Below, piece after piece: positions 15,001-26,900 of a stretch of DNA of 64,000 nucleotides. The stretch's first letter is position 1; each line of letters begins with the position of its first letter. Below the pieces are notes generated by a model, which saw only the letters and a program-made list of their open reading frames with translations, did no database searches and was not told the origin of the DNA. The translations under genes and the position numbers were made by a program. This DNA is from Promerops cafer (taxonomy: Eukaryota; Chordata; Aves; Passeriformes; Nectariniidae), in assembly GCA_013398275.1 (NCBI GenBank), contig VZSE01004122.1, forward strand, positions 248,955 through 312,954, written 5' to 3'.

Positions 15001-15999
15001 TCTCTGCTCTGATCACAGGCCCCGTGTTATGGGATGGCTCAGCTGTGCTGCTGCAGGGCCACGAGGAGAGACTGGGCTGTGCCTCAAACTCTGGACCAGC
15101 TGCTCTGACAGCCCATGGGCCAGCCAGTAGAACAGGGCCTCTGTCTCATAACATCTGGTCACAGTGTTCAGCAGCACCATAGTATTTCCTGCTGGCTGGC
15201 ATTATTTGGCTTTCAGTGGTTTATATAAGCATTTCTTTGACAGATGTGTGGCTCTGATACCCATCCCCTGCCACTCAAGGCAAGAAGGTTCTACACAAGT
15301 GATCCAGTGAGGTTCTCCAGGACGTGTAGAAAAATTGCATTGAAATAGTCTGTTGTTTAGCTAAGCTGCCTAAAGACAGTCAAGTAATTCTCACTATCAC
15401 TTAACTCTAGAAAATATCAGGTGTCTGTTGGCACATGTGGGCCAAGAACTACAGATGTTGTAGAAATAAATCACTTGGCCTTTCTTGCACAAGCTGTGAT
15501 CATAATTGGTGCCCTAACCCTGACAGCTGTGTTAATGACTTAAACAAGAGACCTTGGGTGACTGAACAGAGCCCCAACACAGCTTAACATATACTCAGAA
15601 GTCTCTTCATAACTGGAAGATAAAATTCCATTTCTTTACTTGCAAGTCCCTCTCTCAATTCAGCTATTTCAAAATGCTTTAGGCTGACTTCCTCTGTGTA
15701 AGGAATTCTATGCTGATTACCAATAATCTAAGAATAATTTTAGGTTTTCCCTACCCTGCAGGGAAGTGCTGACATATACCAAATGTGCATGGACTTAAAT
15801 ACCTGATTTTGAAAGGGAGCTCATGGCAGGCTATTGCCCAGTTCAGTAATTTCAAATATTAGTTGGCTGAGTTCAACACTGAGTAAACACTAAATATAAT
15901 ATAGAGATAAAAGAATGGGCACAAATGCCAGTGTAGTATTTCATTATTAAAACTAGTCATCTTTCTATTTCAACAACTAAATCCATTATGAAAACAAGC
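1..15999. other. Non-coding DNA downstream of IMPG2, no recognisable gene
   Basis: Read on both strands, this stretch shows only short open frames with no family resemblance, no codon-like composition and no conserved domain. In mammals the next gene on this side is ABI3BP, a long way off, so an intergenic interval is expected. Slightly GC-richer patches occur near 9100-9500 and 14880-15130, but their open frames overlap in several frames and look accidental. One short splice-flanked segment at 8348-8401 is reported separately. Confidence 0.6.
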
Positions 16000-16398
16000 T
16001 GGGAAGAAAACACACAACAAATAAATAATGCAATTAACTTAAAAAATATGAAACAAAATGTCTACATACAAAAAAAAGTAAAAATCAATGTTAATCACTT
16101 AAGCTTCACAGAACATTTGTATGATAGAAGCCCTTCTGTGCCCCAGCTTGTGTGTCTGCCAGAATGAGCTGGAGAACCAACCATCCTGGCTTTAAAGACA
16201 CTGTAGTGTGCTGCAGAAGCACTGTCCTGCCTGGCCAAGGCTCCCTGCAGGGTCACTGACAGGCAGTGGTGATGCTGATTTCCAGGGAGAGCCCTCAGGG
16301 GGCTGCAGGCTCGGTGCTATCCTCTGCTTTGCTAATGCCAGGTGGAAAAATGTACATCAGGCATCTGTACAGAAGAAAAGCTTTTCCAGTGAGGTTTT

Positions 16399-16420
16399 GT
16401 TAGAATTCTGTTAGAATTCT
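16399..16420. repeat. 11-nt tandem duplication
   Basis: gttagaattct occurs twice head to tail. It is minor and lies in the presumed 3' UTR. Confidence 0.85.
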
Positions 16421-16602
16421 GCGCCTTTGTATTGTGAATGCTTTAAAATAATGCTAACATAACTCTAGCACAATAGTTCTCTCCTACAAATCATTCCTTT
16501 TTAAAGGAAGTATTTCCTTCTGCTAATGTTTTATACCCATAAAATTGCCACTGGAACCTCCAGTGAGGGGATAAAATGCCAGGCAGGATTTTCAATGTAC
16601 AT

Positions 16603-16608
16603 TTTATT
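16603..16608 (-). promoter_or_regulatory. Candidate poly(A) signal AATAAA
   Basis: This is a second minus-strand AATAAA about 1.2 kb after the stop codon. The same caveat applies as for the hexamer nearer the stop. Confidence 0.25.
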
Positions 16609-17494
16609 TTGGTCATGCATGTATCATGCCTTCTCCGAAGAGATTTTTTTTTGCCTTTGTATACAAAATCTTTCAATGTCCATTTTGAAGTTAAAGAAAA
16701 ATGAACTTCCATAACCTCTGCCACTTCTGATCACCTCTTAAAAGTGTCACTTTAAACAGTAAAGCCAGAAAAAATTGAGATAAACAGACATCTGTACATT
16801 TTAGCCATTCATTTAGAAAACATCTGTATCCATCCATGCAATATTAAGACTATAAGTAACTTTGCAGTTACATCTGAGCCCATTGCTGGGGCAGCAAGGT
16901 AGCGTTTATCTCCCACATGTATTCTATCAATTTCTTTTTTTCTTAAAGCAGCTTCCTGAAATGAAAAACAGAAAAGCAGTGATTAAGTTCATCTCTTTCA
17001 AACACTGGATTCAAGGTTTATACAAGGCAGCCCTTACCACTTAACAGCTGTGGAAAATCTAGATGCTGATCCTTTTTAAGATGAAAAAATGAACAACAGA
17101 CATGGAAAAATGGGAACTGCTACTCCTTTCAATTAAAAAAAATATTGCTGAAGATCTGGGAATGCAAGTTTTTTGCTACCATATATATTTTTAATTTGAT
17201 GCCAAGGAACTGTACAGTATTGTTTAAAGTAACCCAGCAAGATGTGGTTTGCTGCTTCCTACTACATTCCTAGAAGGAATGCAGTTCATGTGAGTGTGTA
17301 TGCTAACAATTCAGTCCCTGAGGACCTTCTTTCTGCTTAGCTTTCATCAAAGCACACAGCTCAGATGATTCATTGTTTGGAATTGTACAGTTTCTGTTAC
17401 ATTTGGTGCCCACCATACCAGACAGGACTGTACCAGTTATCTGTCCAGTCTTGGTCAGTTGCCAAATCTTGAGCACTCTAGATCAACTAGCATT

Positions 17495-17500
17495 TTTATT
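17495..17500 (-). promoter_or_regulatory. Candidate poly(A) signal AATAAA
   Basis: This is a minus-strand AATAAA about 340 nt after the stop codon. It is a common hexamer in AT-rich DNA and no cleavage-site evidence is available, so it is only a candidate. Confidence 0.3.
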
Positions 17501-17842
17501 TTGGGTTTTTAAAATTTCTGTTTTTAAACAAAGCACTGGGCAATGGGAATTACACCAGAAGAATTAAAAATATTCTATCTGTGCTTTCAAGGACCTAAAT
17601 TGATGTCAGAGCTCTGACACACATTAACTCTGGGATTCCTCTTCACTGCTATTTTTTTTTTTTCCTGGGACTTCTGGGATTGTTAAATACTGAAAAAAGG
17701 TCGAACCTCTTCAAAAACAATGCTGAAATCTTAGCCTCCAGTGTCCTAACATTTCTAGAACCTTAAAAAATAATACAGTAATGTAGTAAAGGCCACAGGA
17801 CAAAATATCAAAGGAGTTAGTTATCCAGACAAGACATTTCAC

Positions 17843-17926
17843 TCACATTTGATGCTGCCTAACAAACTCTGCAAACTGGCGGTCTTTAGCGTAGAGCTCT
17901 ATAATTCGAATTCTGTCCTGAATTTC
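17843..17926 (-). CDS. IMPG2: IMPG2 last coding exon, stop codon
   Basis: This 84-nt exon has acceptor tgtattctag. It encodes [20 protein letters not shown] and FVRQHQM, then TGA at 17843-17845. It matches the human C-terminus ([21 protein letters not shown]). The bird protein ends a few residues earlier than human at this point. Confidence 0.95.
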   Translation of the reverse strand, partial: EIQDRIRIIELYAKDRQFAEFVRQHQM

Positions 17927-20900
17927 CTAGAATACAATAAACAGAATTGTAAGTATGTAACAGAAATCATAATGCTACTAAAATAACTGATTTCTGGGTT
18001 TTGGGAAATAAAGCTCCTATGTGTTGCTATTTCAAAGAGTGGAGCTTGAAATTGGGCACTTGAATGCTAAAATACTTATTTTATTATAATTCTTCTAGTT
18101 AAATAAGTGAAGCACTTAATTTGACTTCAAAAATCAAAACCAAAATCAAAACCAGGGTTTGGACAGACAGTAGCATTCCAACAGGCTTTAACAAAAACAT
18201 TTATCTCTCAGAGATACCAGTCAGCCTACCAGCTACATACTGGATTCACACCTCTCACAGTTGCTTAAGGACCTGTGGTTAATTCTGGGATGTAAATCCC
18301 TTCTCTTCAGCCTTCTAGAGTAAACCTTGGATACTGTGTATATAGGAAGAAATAGGATGTGATCTAACTTGCAGCTTATAGGAAGACTTAAACTTTCAAT
18401 CAGAAAACACCCAAAACAAAAGCACCCTATGTAAAGGCCTGGATGTACCAATTTTTCACTGTGCAACTACTCTTACATAAGATAGTTGGCTTTAAAAGGT
18501 AAATGTTGTGTCAAGTAATATATCAAACCTCCCCAAGTCCCATGAAGTTACTTAAGGGGTCAGCTCCTTTATTACGTGAAATTCATTTACAGGTCAGAAC
18601 AAAACCATAACTTTCTCTAAAAGCAAGCAGGGAAATCAAGCTTTTCTGTCTCCTTTTAAATAGCTGCAGCAGCTGCAACCTGTTTGTCTAGAGCATAGAC
18701 ACTGGGGAAAGATCAGGCCCACCTCTGAGGTTAGAAGTGTGGAATAAGCTTACTGTTTTCACGATCTTTCCCATGCCACTGTGAAAACAAGGTCATTTAC
18801 CTCCTTAGTAAGCTCACTGTTTTCATAAATGTGCCTGATCTCTTCACTGCTGTAGTCTGTGGATGTCTCTGCACTGGTGGAACTGTAGGACGTTAGCTGC
18901 GGATACCTCCGGTAATAATGGCTGTAGCCAGTCGTGTCACTTTCATACATGGGGTTGTATTTAACTGCATTCTCAATGGACGAGAGGCTGTCACCCTGCC
19001 TGGGGGAGCAATAAACACACTGTGAGCTTCTCTGCAGCCTGGAAGGGCAGCAGCTAGACTAAGGAAGCCTGGCATTTGGAGGTGCCTGTACATCCTGTTG
19101 CTTGTAAACTGTGTGATATACGACTTATGACAGAATTATCCTTATTGTAGCCCATGTGTCTTAAAATATTAGATGGTGTCACCTACCCCTGGGAGTCCCC
19201 AGTATCACTCTTTGTGTACTGGTCTCGAAGGGTCCTGGCCAAGAAGAAGATGACAGCAGATGCCACAAGAAGGAATCCTGCCACAGAAGCAATTGCAATA
19301 CCCACAACCAGTGGCTCAGACACGTATTCCTCACAGTGCTCCCCTCTGTACCACCAGTTCTCTCCCACACGGCACCTGACACAAAGAAGCACAGGGAAAT
19401 TACACACCAGCAAAAGCTTTGGTTAATGTATTTAAGTTCCTGTTATGATGTGCCCTCAGCTAAGTCACCCCAATAAATATCTGCATTGTCCAATCACCAA
19501 TTTTCTTTATTATTGCTATTATTATGGACATACTTTTCAGTAGATAACCAAGTAACAGTTTGAGTTGAAAGAGACCTTTAAAGGTCACCTAGTCCCCTGC
19601 AATGAGCAGGGACATCTTCAACTAGATCAGGTTGCTCAGAGCCCCATCCAATGCAGGGGTGGGGCATCTACTATCTCTCTGGACAACCAGTTCCAGTGTT
19701 TCATCACTGCCACTGTAAAAAATTCCTTCTTTATATCTACCTTCTGAATCTACCTTCTTTTAGCTTAAAACCATTACGCCTTGTCCTATCAGAACAGACC
19801 CTGCCAAAGAGTTTGTCCTCACCTTTCTCTTAGGCCCCCTTTAAGTACCAGAAGGCCACAAAAAGGGTCTCCCAGGAGCCTTCTCTTCTCCAGGATGAAC
19901 TACCCTATCCATGGAATTGAATGAAGGCAGGTAAAATAGCAGAAGGGTAATGCATTTGTGGTGGAAAATACCTGTGCTTTATGAAATTTACTGTACCCTG
20001 TGAGGTGTTAAAACTGGAAGGTGTTTAGACTGAGGAAAAACTCCTGCCCTGATTGAGCCTTGCATGTGACATATCAACACTGCAAAGGCAGAAAGCAGTT
20101 GTCTTTACCATCTTGTAATGCAAATGCTAATGAAGGTGTGTTAGCTGAGTAGAATGTTCCTAGTGTTGTGACCTTCACAATGGCTAAAAATAAAAGATAC
20201 ATAAAACAAATGACTCGAGGGAAGTGCATGCCCAAGACTGTATCTCTGGAATGGTTGCCCAAAACAGTATTCAGCATTTCTACCTTAATGTTGTTTTGAA
20301 CACAGGACCTATAACGTTATTATTGACTTTAAATATAACACTAAAAATAATATATTTGCATTATATGTGTTAGGGAGTCTTTTTCTATAAAAACTCCAAG
20401 TATTGTACTCTATTATGACCATGCACAACAATAAACCCTATTTATAAGAAACATCAGTAACTTAACTCTTCTCACATAATGATCTGAAACAGTTTCTGAA
20501 AACAACACTTCAATTTTTGCAAAAAGTAAAAACTGGTGTTTTCATCCAGTTTTGAATAAATACTGGCTGGAACATGCTTGGTTTCAGATACTTACCTGCT
20601 TCTGATTAACACTATCACACAAATGTTTAAATGTAAAATGCATCTGTGATAGTATCCAATTTTAAAGTTTTAAAACAATTTTTATTTCTTCTTTTAACTG
20701 TTAGCAGTCTAAGATTGACTTTAGAGAAGTTCTAGGTAAACTTCAAAAAGAAAATCACATGAAGTAACATAAATAACTACTAGCAGTAATATTATTATTT
20801 GTAGTCATTTTCTTAATTTTTGTTGATAGGTACATTTTACTTTTAAAAATAGACTGTTACATTGTTTGAAAAGTAAAAAGTAAAGTGCCATGTCAGAGGC

Positions 20901-23900
20901 ATCACCAATTTGTCTGCATCTTGCACAGAGTCTTTTTGATTACCTGCAAAATACAGCAATCCTGTTCAGATGCACCTGTATCTTTTTTTTTAAAGCAAAT
21001 ATATGGGGCCTGTTCCTTCATCCTTTTATGAACCCATCTGATTTTTCCCAAATGTACAATGATTTGCTTTTATGCTTTTTTCCAGACCAAAAGCACTATA
21101 TTTAATGTATTTATGCACTATCAATGTGATGTTCAGATATAGATTTCTGTTATGGAATTAACTCTCACAGGTGACATGACACTATCAAACACTTTGCTAC
21201 TTGAGAAAACCTCTGGAGGTAAATTCTGTCCCCAGAGGTCAATAAAAGTGATTTGAACAACTGAGTGTGTTCCATTACAACCGTTATTCCTAGTTAGTTT
21301 TGCTTTCTGATGTTTCTGTTCTATTAACTGGTTACTGCCTCATTTGTGATATATACATAGGAAAACTAATGGTAATACTGGGACCTGCACTGAGCAGAAT
21401 AACATGATCACAATCTACTCACTTGTTACACAATATTGTACAGAATTTTGGACAGATCCCATAGAACACTACAACAGAGGAGACAACAGGAGTTTTCATC
21501 CAGGAAGCACAACTGCCAGCAGCAGGGTGACCTACCTGCAGATGGCCCCTTGCCCGGGGCTGATGTCACACTTGCCGTCGTTCAGGCAGAAGTTAGGTTG
21601 CAGATCACAAATGCTGTTGCATGGCAGCCCATCGATGCTGAGGTAGCCAGGATTGCAGACACACTCAGCTTCCCCACTCCAGCGATTTACTAAGCATTCA
21701 GAGAACTCATTGCAGGCCTGGAACTTGCAGGGATCTGCTTGCTCACCTGACAATACACAGAGCAAGAACTATTAATGAAAAGGGAGAGCCTTAACTGAGA
21801 CAAGGTGCTGGCTACCATCTTCTCTAATGGTCTCTTGTTAATCCACAAAAATCCAGTGTGCACCTTTCCTGAGTAACAAAAGGTTCTGCTAAGGTGAAAA
21901 AGCACTAGCAAATATTCCCCTGTCCGCACATGCCAGTGGCACAGCTAAGACCACCCAACAAAGAGTCAAAAAAGCAAGTATGAAGTGATCTTTTTCATAC
22001 TGGAACAGACAGTACCTCATATTTTCTCTGTCTGCTGGAACTCTATTTTACAAATGAGTAAACCACAGGTGATCTCCAGTATTTCTTGGTATGGAAAACC
22101 TAGGCAGCATATGGACAAGGGCAGTGGGAAGTCAGGCACTCACCATCTGCTGTGATGGGATTTGCCTTTTTGTCTGCAAGGAACACAAGCTTGTAGCATT
22201 CAAGGTATCTCACCTGTATCAGGCTTAAGAGGCTGGCATGCAGCTAAACAATCAATATCAGAACATTTGCCATGCTAATCAGACCATCTTTATAGGAGAC
22301 CTATCTAGGAAGAACAGCTACCATATGCCAACAGGTCAGCACTCTTATTTTTCTCTAACCTTAAAACAGGAGATATTTCTGGGTTGCTTATATGGTAAAC
22401 TACTGGCTAACTTGGACAGGGGTAAAAACCAAAACTACCTTCTCCCTGTATCAGAGGACTGAAGCAAGAGGGTCTGTCACTTTTCAGTGCAATCAAGACC
22501 TTATCCCAAGCATGAGGCAGCAACTGTTACCTGTGCAGATGCCCACCTGTGGGAAATAACCATGTGAAGTTCAAACCACACATGAAAGTGAGCACAAGAG
22601 AGATGGGCAGCACTGTTCTCCCTGAGCCATCTGCTCCCCCTCTGCCCAGGTCAAATACAGGGGCATTAAATAGAGTATTCCATGAGTTAATTTTTCTCCA
22701 TAAATATATATGGAAGCCAAACAGCTTTGTCTGTCTGGGTCCCACTTTGACTTTCATTTCTTTAGTCCCAGAGCAGATTTTCATTTGTTTGGTTTTACTA
22801 TATGAAAGGCTGTCTTTCTAAAACCCAGCCTGTGAAAAGCAGTGGGCAGCCTCTGAGTTGGTGGGATCCTTAGCACTTAAACCTGAAATTTTTCTGGATC
22901 CCTTGCTTTAAGCTTCATTTTCTTGCTGTCCTTACCTGATTCCACATCCAGGGAGTATTTATCGATGGCAAGGTTCATGGTGTGATATGCAGTATTGCAG
23001 AAATCTTCCAGGATCATGTACACAGCGTTGGTGACATTCCGAGGCACAGGTTTGGCAAATTTCATTCGACTGTTCACCACAATGCTGCCATTTCTGAAGT
23101 TCAGGATTTCCAGATTCTGGAATCCTGTCAGATTTGACTGAAGGTAGGGCACCAGCTGCAATACAGGGGATATGACAGAAAAGCTGAATCTTTGAGTCTC
23201 TCTCTACTAAAGCCAGTTGCACTGTTACTGCAGCAGACAATTAGAATCGGAATGATTTTACCCAAAACCTACATCAAGAGCATTAACCTTTACCCAGCTG
23301 AGGTCTGTGCTGGCAGCCTGCCAGGAGCCTGCATTCTTAAGAGTATAGCAATTTGCAAGGAGTTTCTAAAAATCTACAATTCAGAAACAGTTCTCAGGAC
23401 AAACATGTTCTCCCTTGATCTAAGTACCTGGAATACTTGCCATTTCACAGAGTTCTTCCTTCAAGCATGTCCCCCTTTTCTGTCTCTGCTTTGTTCCCTC
23501 CACCTCTCACAACAGAATGTTTGTTTCAGTCAGAAGAGGGGAATTTCCCCGTTAAAATTTGGCAGTTTTTGCTGTGTAACTCCTGTGAGGCTTTCCAAAT
23601 CATCAGTCAGGTTAGGAACAGCTTAGTTCCCTGAGCAACTTCTTACTTAGGTTGAATGAGTTGCAGAAAAGTTACCTGCTCACAGCCCCAGGTTTTCTTG
23701 CATCTTCCTCCCTGTACACTAAACACAGAGCGCTAAATACCAGCAGAGCAGCTGGCCCATGATGCTAAGGAGTTCTCCTTTAGAGAGACTATTTTCTGAA
23801 TAAAAGATGAACAGCATCCCACCACCCATTTCCAGACAGAATTTTCCCCACAGAGGGACACAAATCTTATATGTAAACACCAGTTTTGAGCTGCTCTCTG

Positions 23901-26900
23901 TGAAAGAGAGATGACTAAATATAATTTACCAACAGTTTTTGTCCATCTGGCAATGGACATTTAGCACAGAAGTGACTCTTACCAGTTCCAAGAATCTCTG
24001 CTCCAAGGCTTTGTATTCAGGGGAGTTTTTATTAAACAGGTCCTCTGAAAACATCATGTTGGTAACCCGAAGACTGAAGAACACAACTAGAGCTCGGGAT
24101 GGGACGGTACTACTATAGTGAGTTTCATGTGTGGCCCAAGCCACACTGGCCATCTCTGTGGACTGGACACGGGTTGTTAGCTCCATGTGACCTTCAGTCA
24201 CTCTCCTTCCCTCCTCGGTCCACTCAGGAGAAAAGTGGACAGTGCTAACACGACCCAGGTCTACTGAAACATCCAGGACTCTTGTTGTTTCATCTCCCAG
24301 CTTTGTTGAGGTAGCCACAGACAATGATGGCGTGGATCCCACAGGAGGGAGATGGGATGGAAGCTCAGTGGTGCTTGTTGTTACACTCACTGTTTGATAA
24401 TCCACAGCAGTGCTGAAGCTCATGGAAATGTGTGTGTCATGGTCTGTACCGTCCTGTTCAGCAAAGCCCTCTAGGACGGCGGTGAGATCTGTTACAGAAG
24501 GAGCTGCAGCTGGACCTTGAGTAACCGCTGGCGTTGCTGGTTGCACTGTCTGATCTAATGAGGTTTCTAGTGCCCTCTCAGTAGGCCAAACATCAGCTGG
24601 TTCCTTCACTGCTGATCCAGAAGTGTCTTGGTCTGCCAGTGATGAATCAAGGGTTTGCTGCTCTTCTGTGGAAGCATCAGGCTTTACCACGGAAGGATTT
24701 GCAGTCAGAATAGTTTCCAAAGAGATTGTGTCCAGGTGTCCTATTGTAGCAGCTCCCATTACATCTGGCTGCTTCACTGTGAATAGCTCTTCTGCCACTG
24801 CCCTGTCTTCGCTTTGGTGTTCAACTACTTCAGGGATTATGTTCTGGCCTACACTAGACTCGTCAGGTTGCTCCATACTGACAGTCCCTGTAGATGTATG
24901 GAGACTATCTTCCACAGACAGATCTGTATATGGTGGTGAGACAGGGGCCTCTCCAGTTGGCATGACAAAAGAAGAATCATACATGCCCAGTGTTTCTGTC
25001 TGTGTAGATGGTTCCACAGACGATGGCTCTTCTGTCTGTAACAGAGGTACTTGCAGAGTTGTAGTCTCTGGAAAGACAAATATTTCAGACTCATCAAGGA
25101 AATCTTTTATATTGACTATCCCTTCATTCTCATCTTTGGAAAGATCATAATCTAATTTATTCCCAGAGTTAAGAATATAGTCTAAAATCATGCCTTCAGG
25201 AATATCATCAGTTTTGATTAATAAAGACTCATTCTCATCTTCAAGCCAGCTATCAGGACCAGGGTAGAAAACTGGTTCCAGGGTTGCTTCTTCCCAAGGC
25301 CAGATACTTGATTCCATTTCTTTTCCTGAACCGTCAAAAGCTGAACCAGACCCATCATCATATATAACTCTATCTCCAAGAAATATATCAGTTTCGTCTT
25401 CCATAGGGGGCACTTCTAAGGGAAAAGGAATTTCTTCCACAGAGTCTGCACTGTCACTGCCCTCAGGACTACCTTGGATTACTTCTTCCTTCTCTTTAAT
25501 ATCAGTCTCTACGACTGATGAAGAGGCCACTGTTGGTGCAGAAAGCAGAGGAACTGCATAGTCATCGGTAGATGGAGATTCTTCAGGCACAAGGTGAGAA
25601 GGACTTAAAGGCAGAAGTTCTTCAGACAGTCCAGTATCTTCAAACATTAAAAATAAAAACAAACTGACAATTAGGTGTTATGATCAAAAGTGTCAAATTT
25701 CATTAATTTTATTATCTGTAGATCTGTGTTCCACCTTTTCCATAATATATCCTGGCCTTTGTATGTCGAAGTCATAAGGACCCCTGTTAACCTCTCCCAC
25801 TTTCCGTTCAGATATTCTATGGGACAAATCAAAACATACAAAATTACTTCTATGCTATTTAACAAGGGCCATGTACGAATCATTTTCAGAAGAGAGAATC
25901 AGGCATTGTTAGCTATTACAAGCATTTTACCTTAGTATAAAGTTCTTGGATACATGTGCACAATAAAAGGTAAAATCTGGCAGAGAAAGATACGTTTTTA
26001 GACCTTTCTGAAAACTCATTTTGGTGAACCATAATTTGGCAAGTATCAGGAAACACTGGTATCCAAATTTAAGCTTCAGTCAATGGCATTAACTTACCAT
26101 CTAAAGAACTGGGGGCTGAAAGCCATTCCAAAGAGTCCATAGAATCATGCTCTAACACTGGTACAGTGACTAAATGAGAAGTCTCTAAATTCTGCCCATC
26201 AGGCAAAGAAGTGACATCAACCTCTGCGGAAAGTGGAGCTTCAGGTACCAAACCGGCCTCATAGTCAAAGTTCTCTGGTCTTGGCTGGATTTCATTGTCA
26301 CTGGACTGCTCACTGTCTGAGGTGGAATCTGGTTTGGTGTAATCCAGGGGCAAGGCATTGCTGACAGTTGACTCATCTGCAGAAGGACGTTCAGCTAAAA
26401 AGGTGCTCTCCTGGAACATAAAGCCACCATTAAAATTTCCACTGTTACAGGGGAAACATGGATTGTCTGCATTGGGCTGAACACACAGAAGGGGTGAACA
26501 GCACTGGCAGTGGCCAAGTGTTGGACTACTGCCTCTGAGGGAGCAATGCACAGCAGCAGAACGAGTGGCAAATATAGACTCTGGCTAATCTTGTGCAATA
26601 TACATGTAAAATGCATGTCCTTCTGACAAATGTCATGTCCAGTCATGTCCATCAAAAAGGGAAAGGAGCCATTTAGATTGCTTGGAGTGCAGCACACCCT
26701 AGGATATTAAGAGATTCACCATCTATATCCAACCCCATCTCCTTTCCTATGCTGAAAAAATGAATCTGTCCATCTCCAACTAAATAAAAAATACATGTTG
26801 TGTGCCTTCCTAAAGCATGATGAGGTTCCAACAGCTATTCATCAGCCACACAACCAATACAGTAATTCTAATATTTCAGTTACTATGATACATGAAACAG

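Larger units (their letters stand above)
16000..17842 (-). other. IMPG2: Probable IMPG2 3' untranslated region (end undetermined)
   Basis: The sequence immediately downstream of the stop codon on the minus strand is AT-rich and has no exon-like structure. AATAAA hexamers on the minus strand lie at 17495-17500 and 16603-16608, and either could be a poly(A) signal. From memory the human 3' UTR is several kb, so the transcript may run further. The lower boundary given here is arbitrary. Confidence 0.45.

Noticed and set aside
24623..25150. 175-codon plus-strand open frame
   Set aside because: It lies entirely antisense to the large mucin exon, and its Ser/Cys-rich composition is the complement of that exon's codons.
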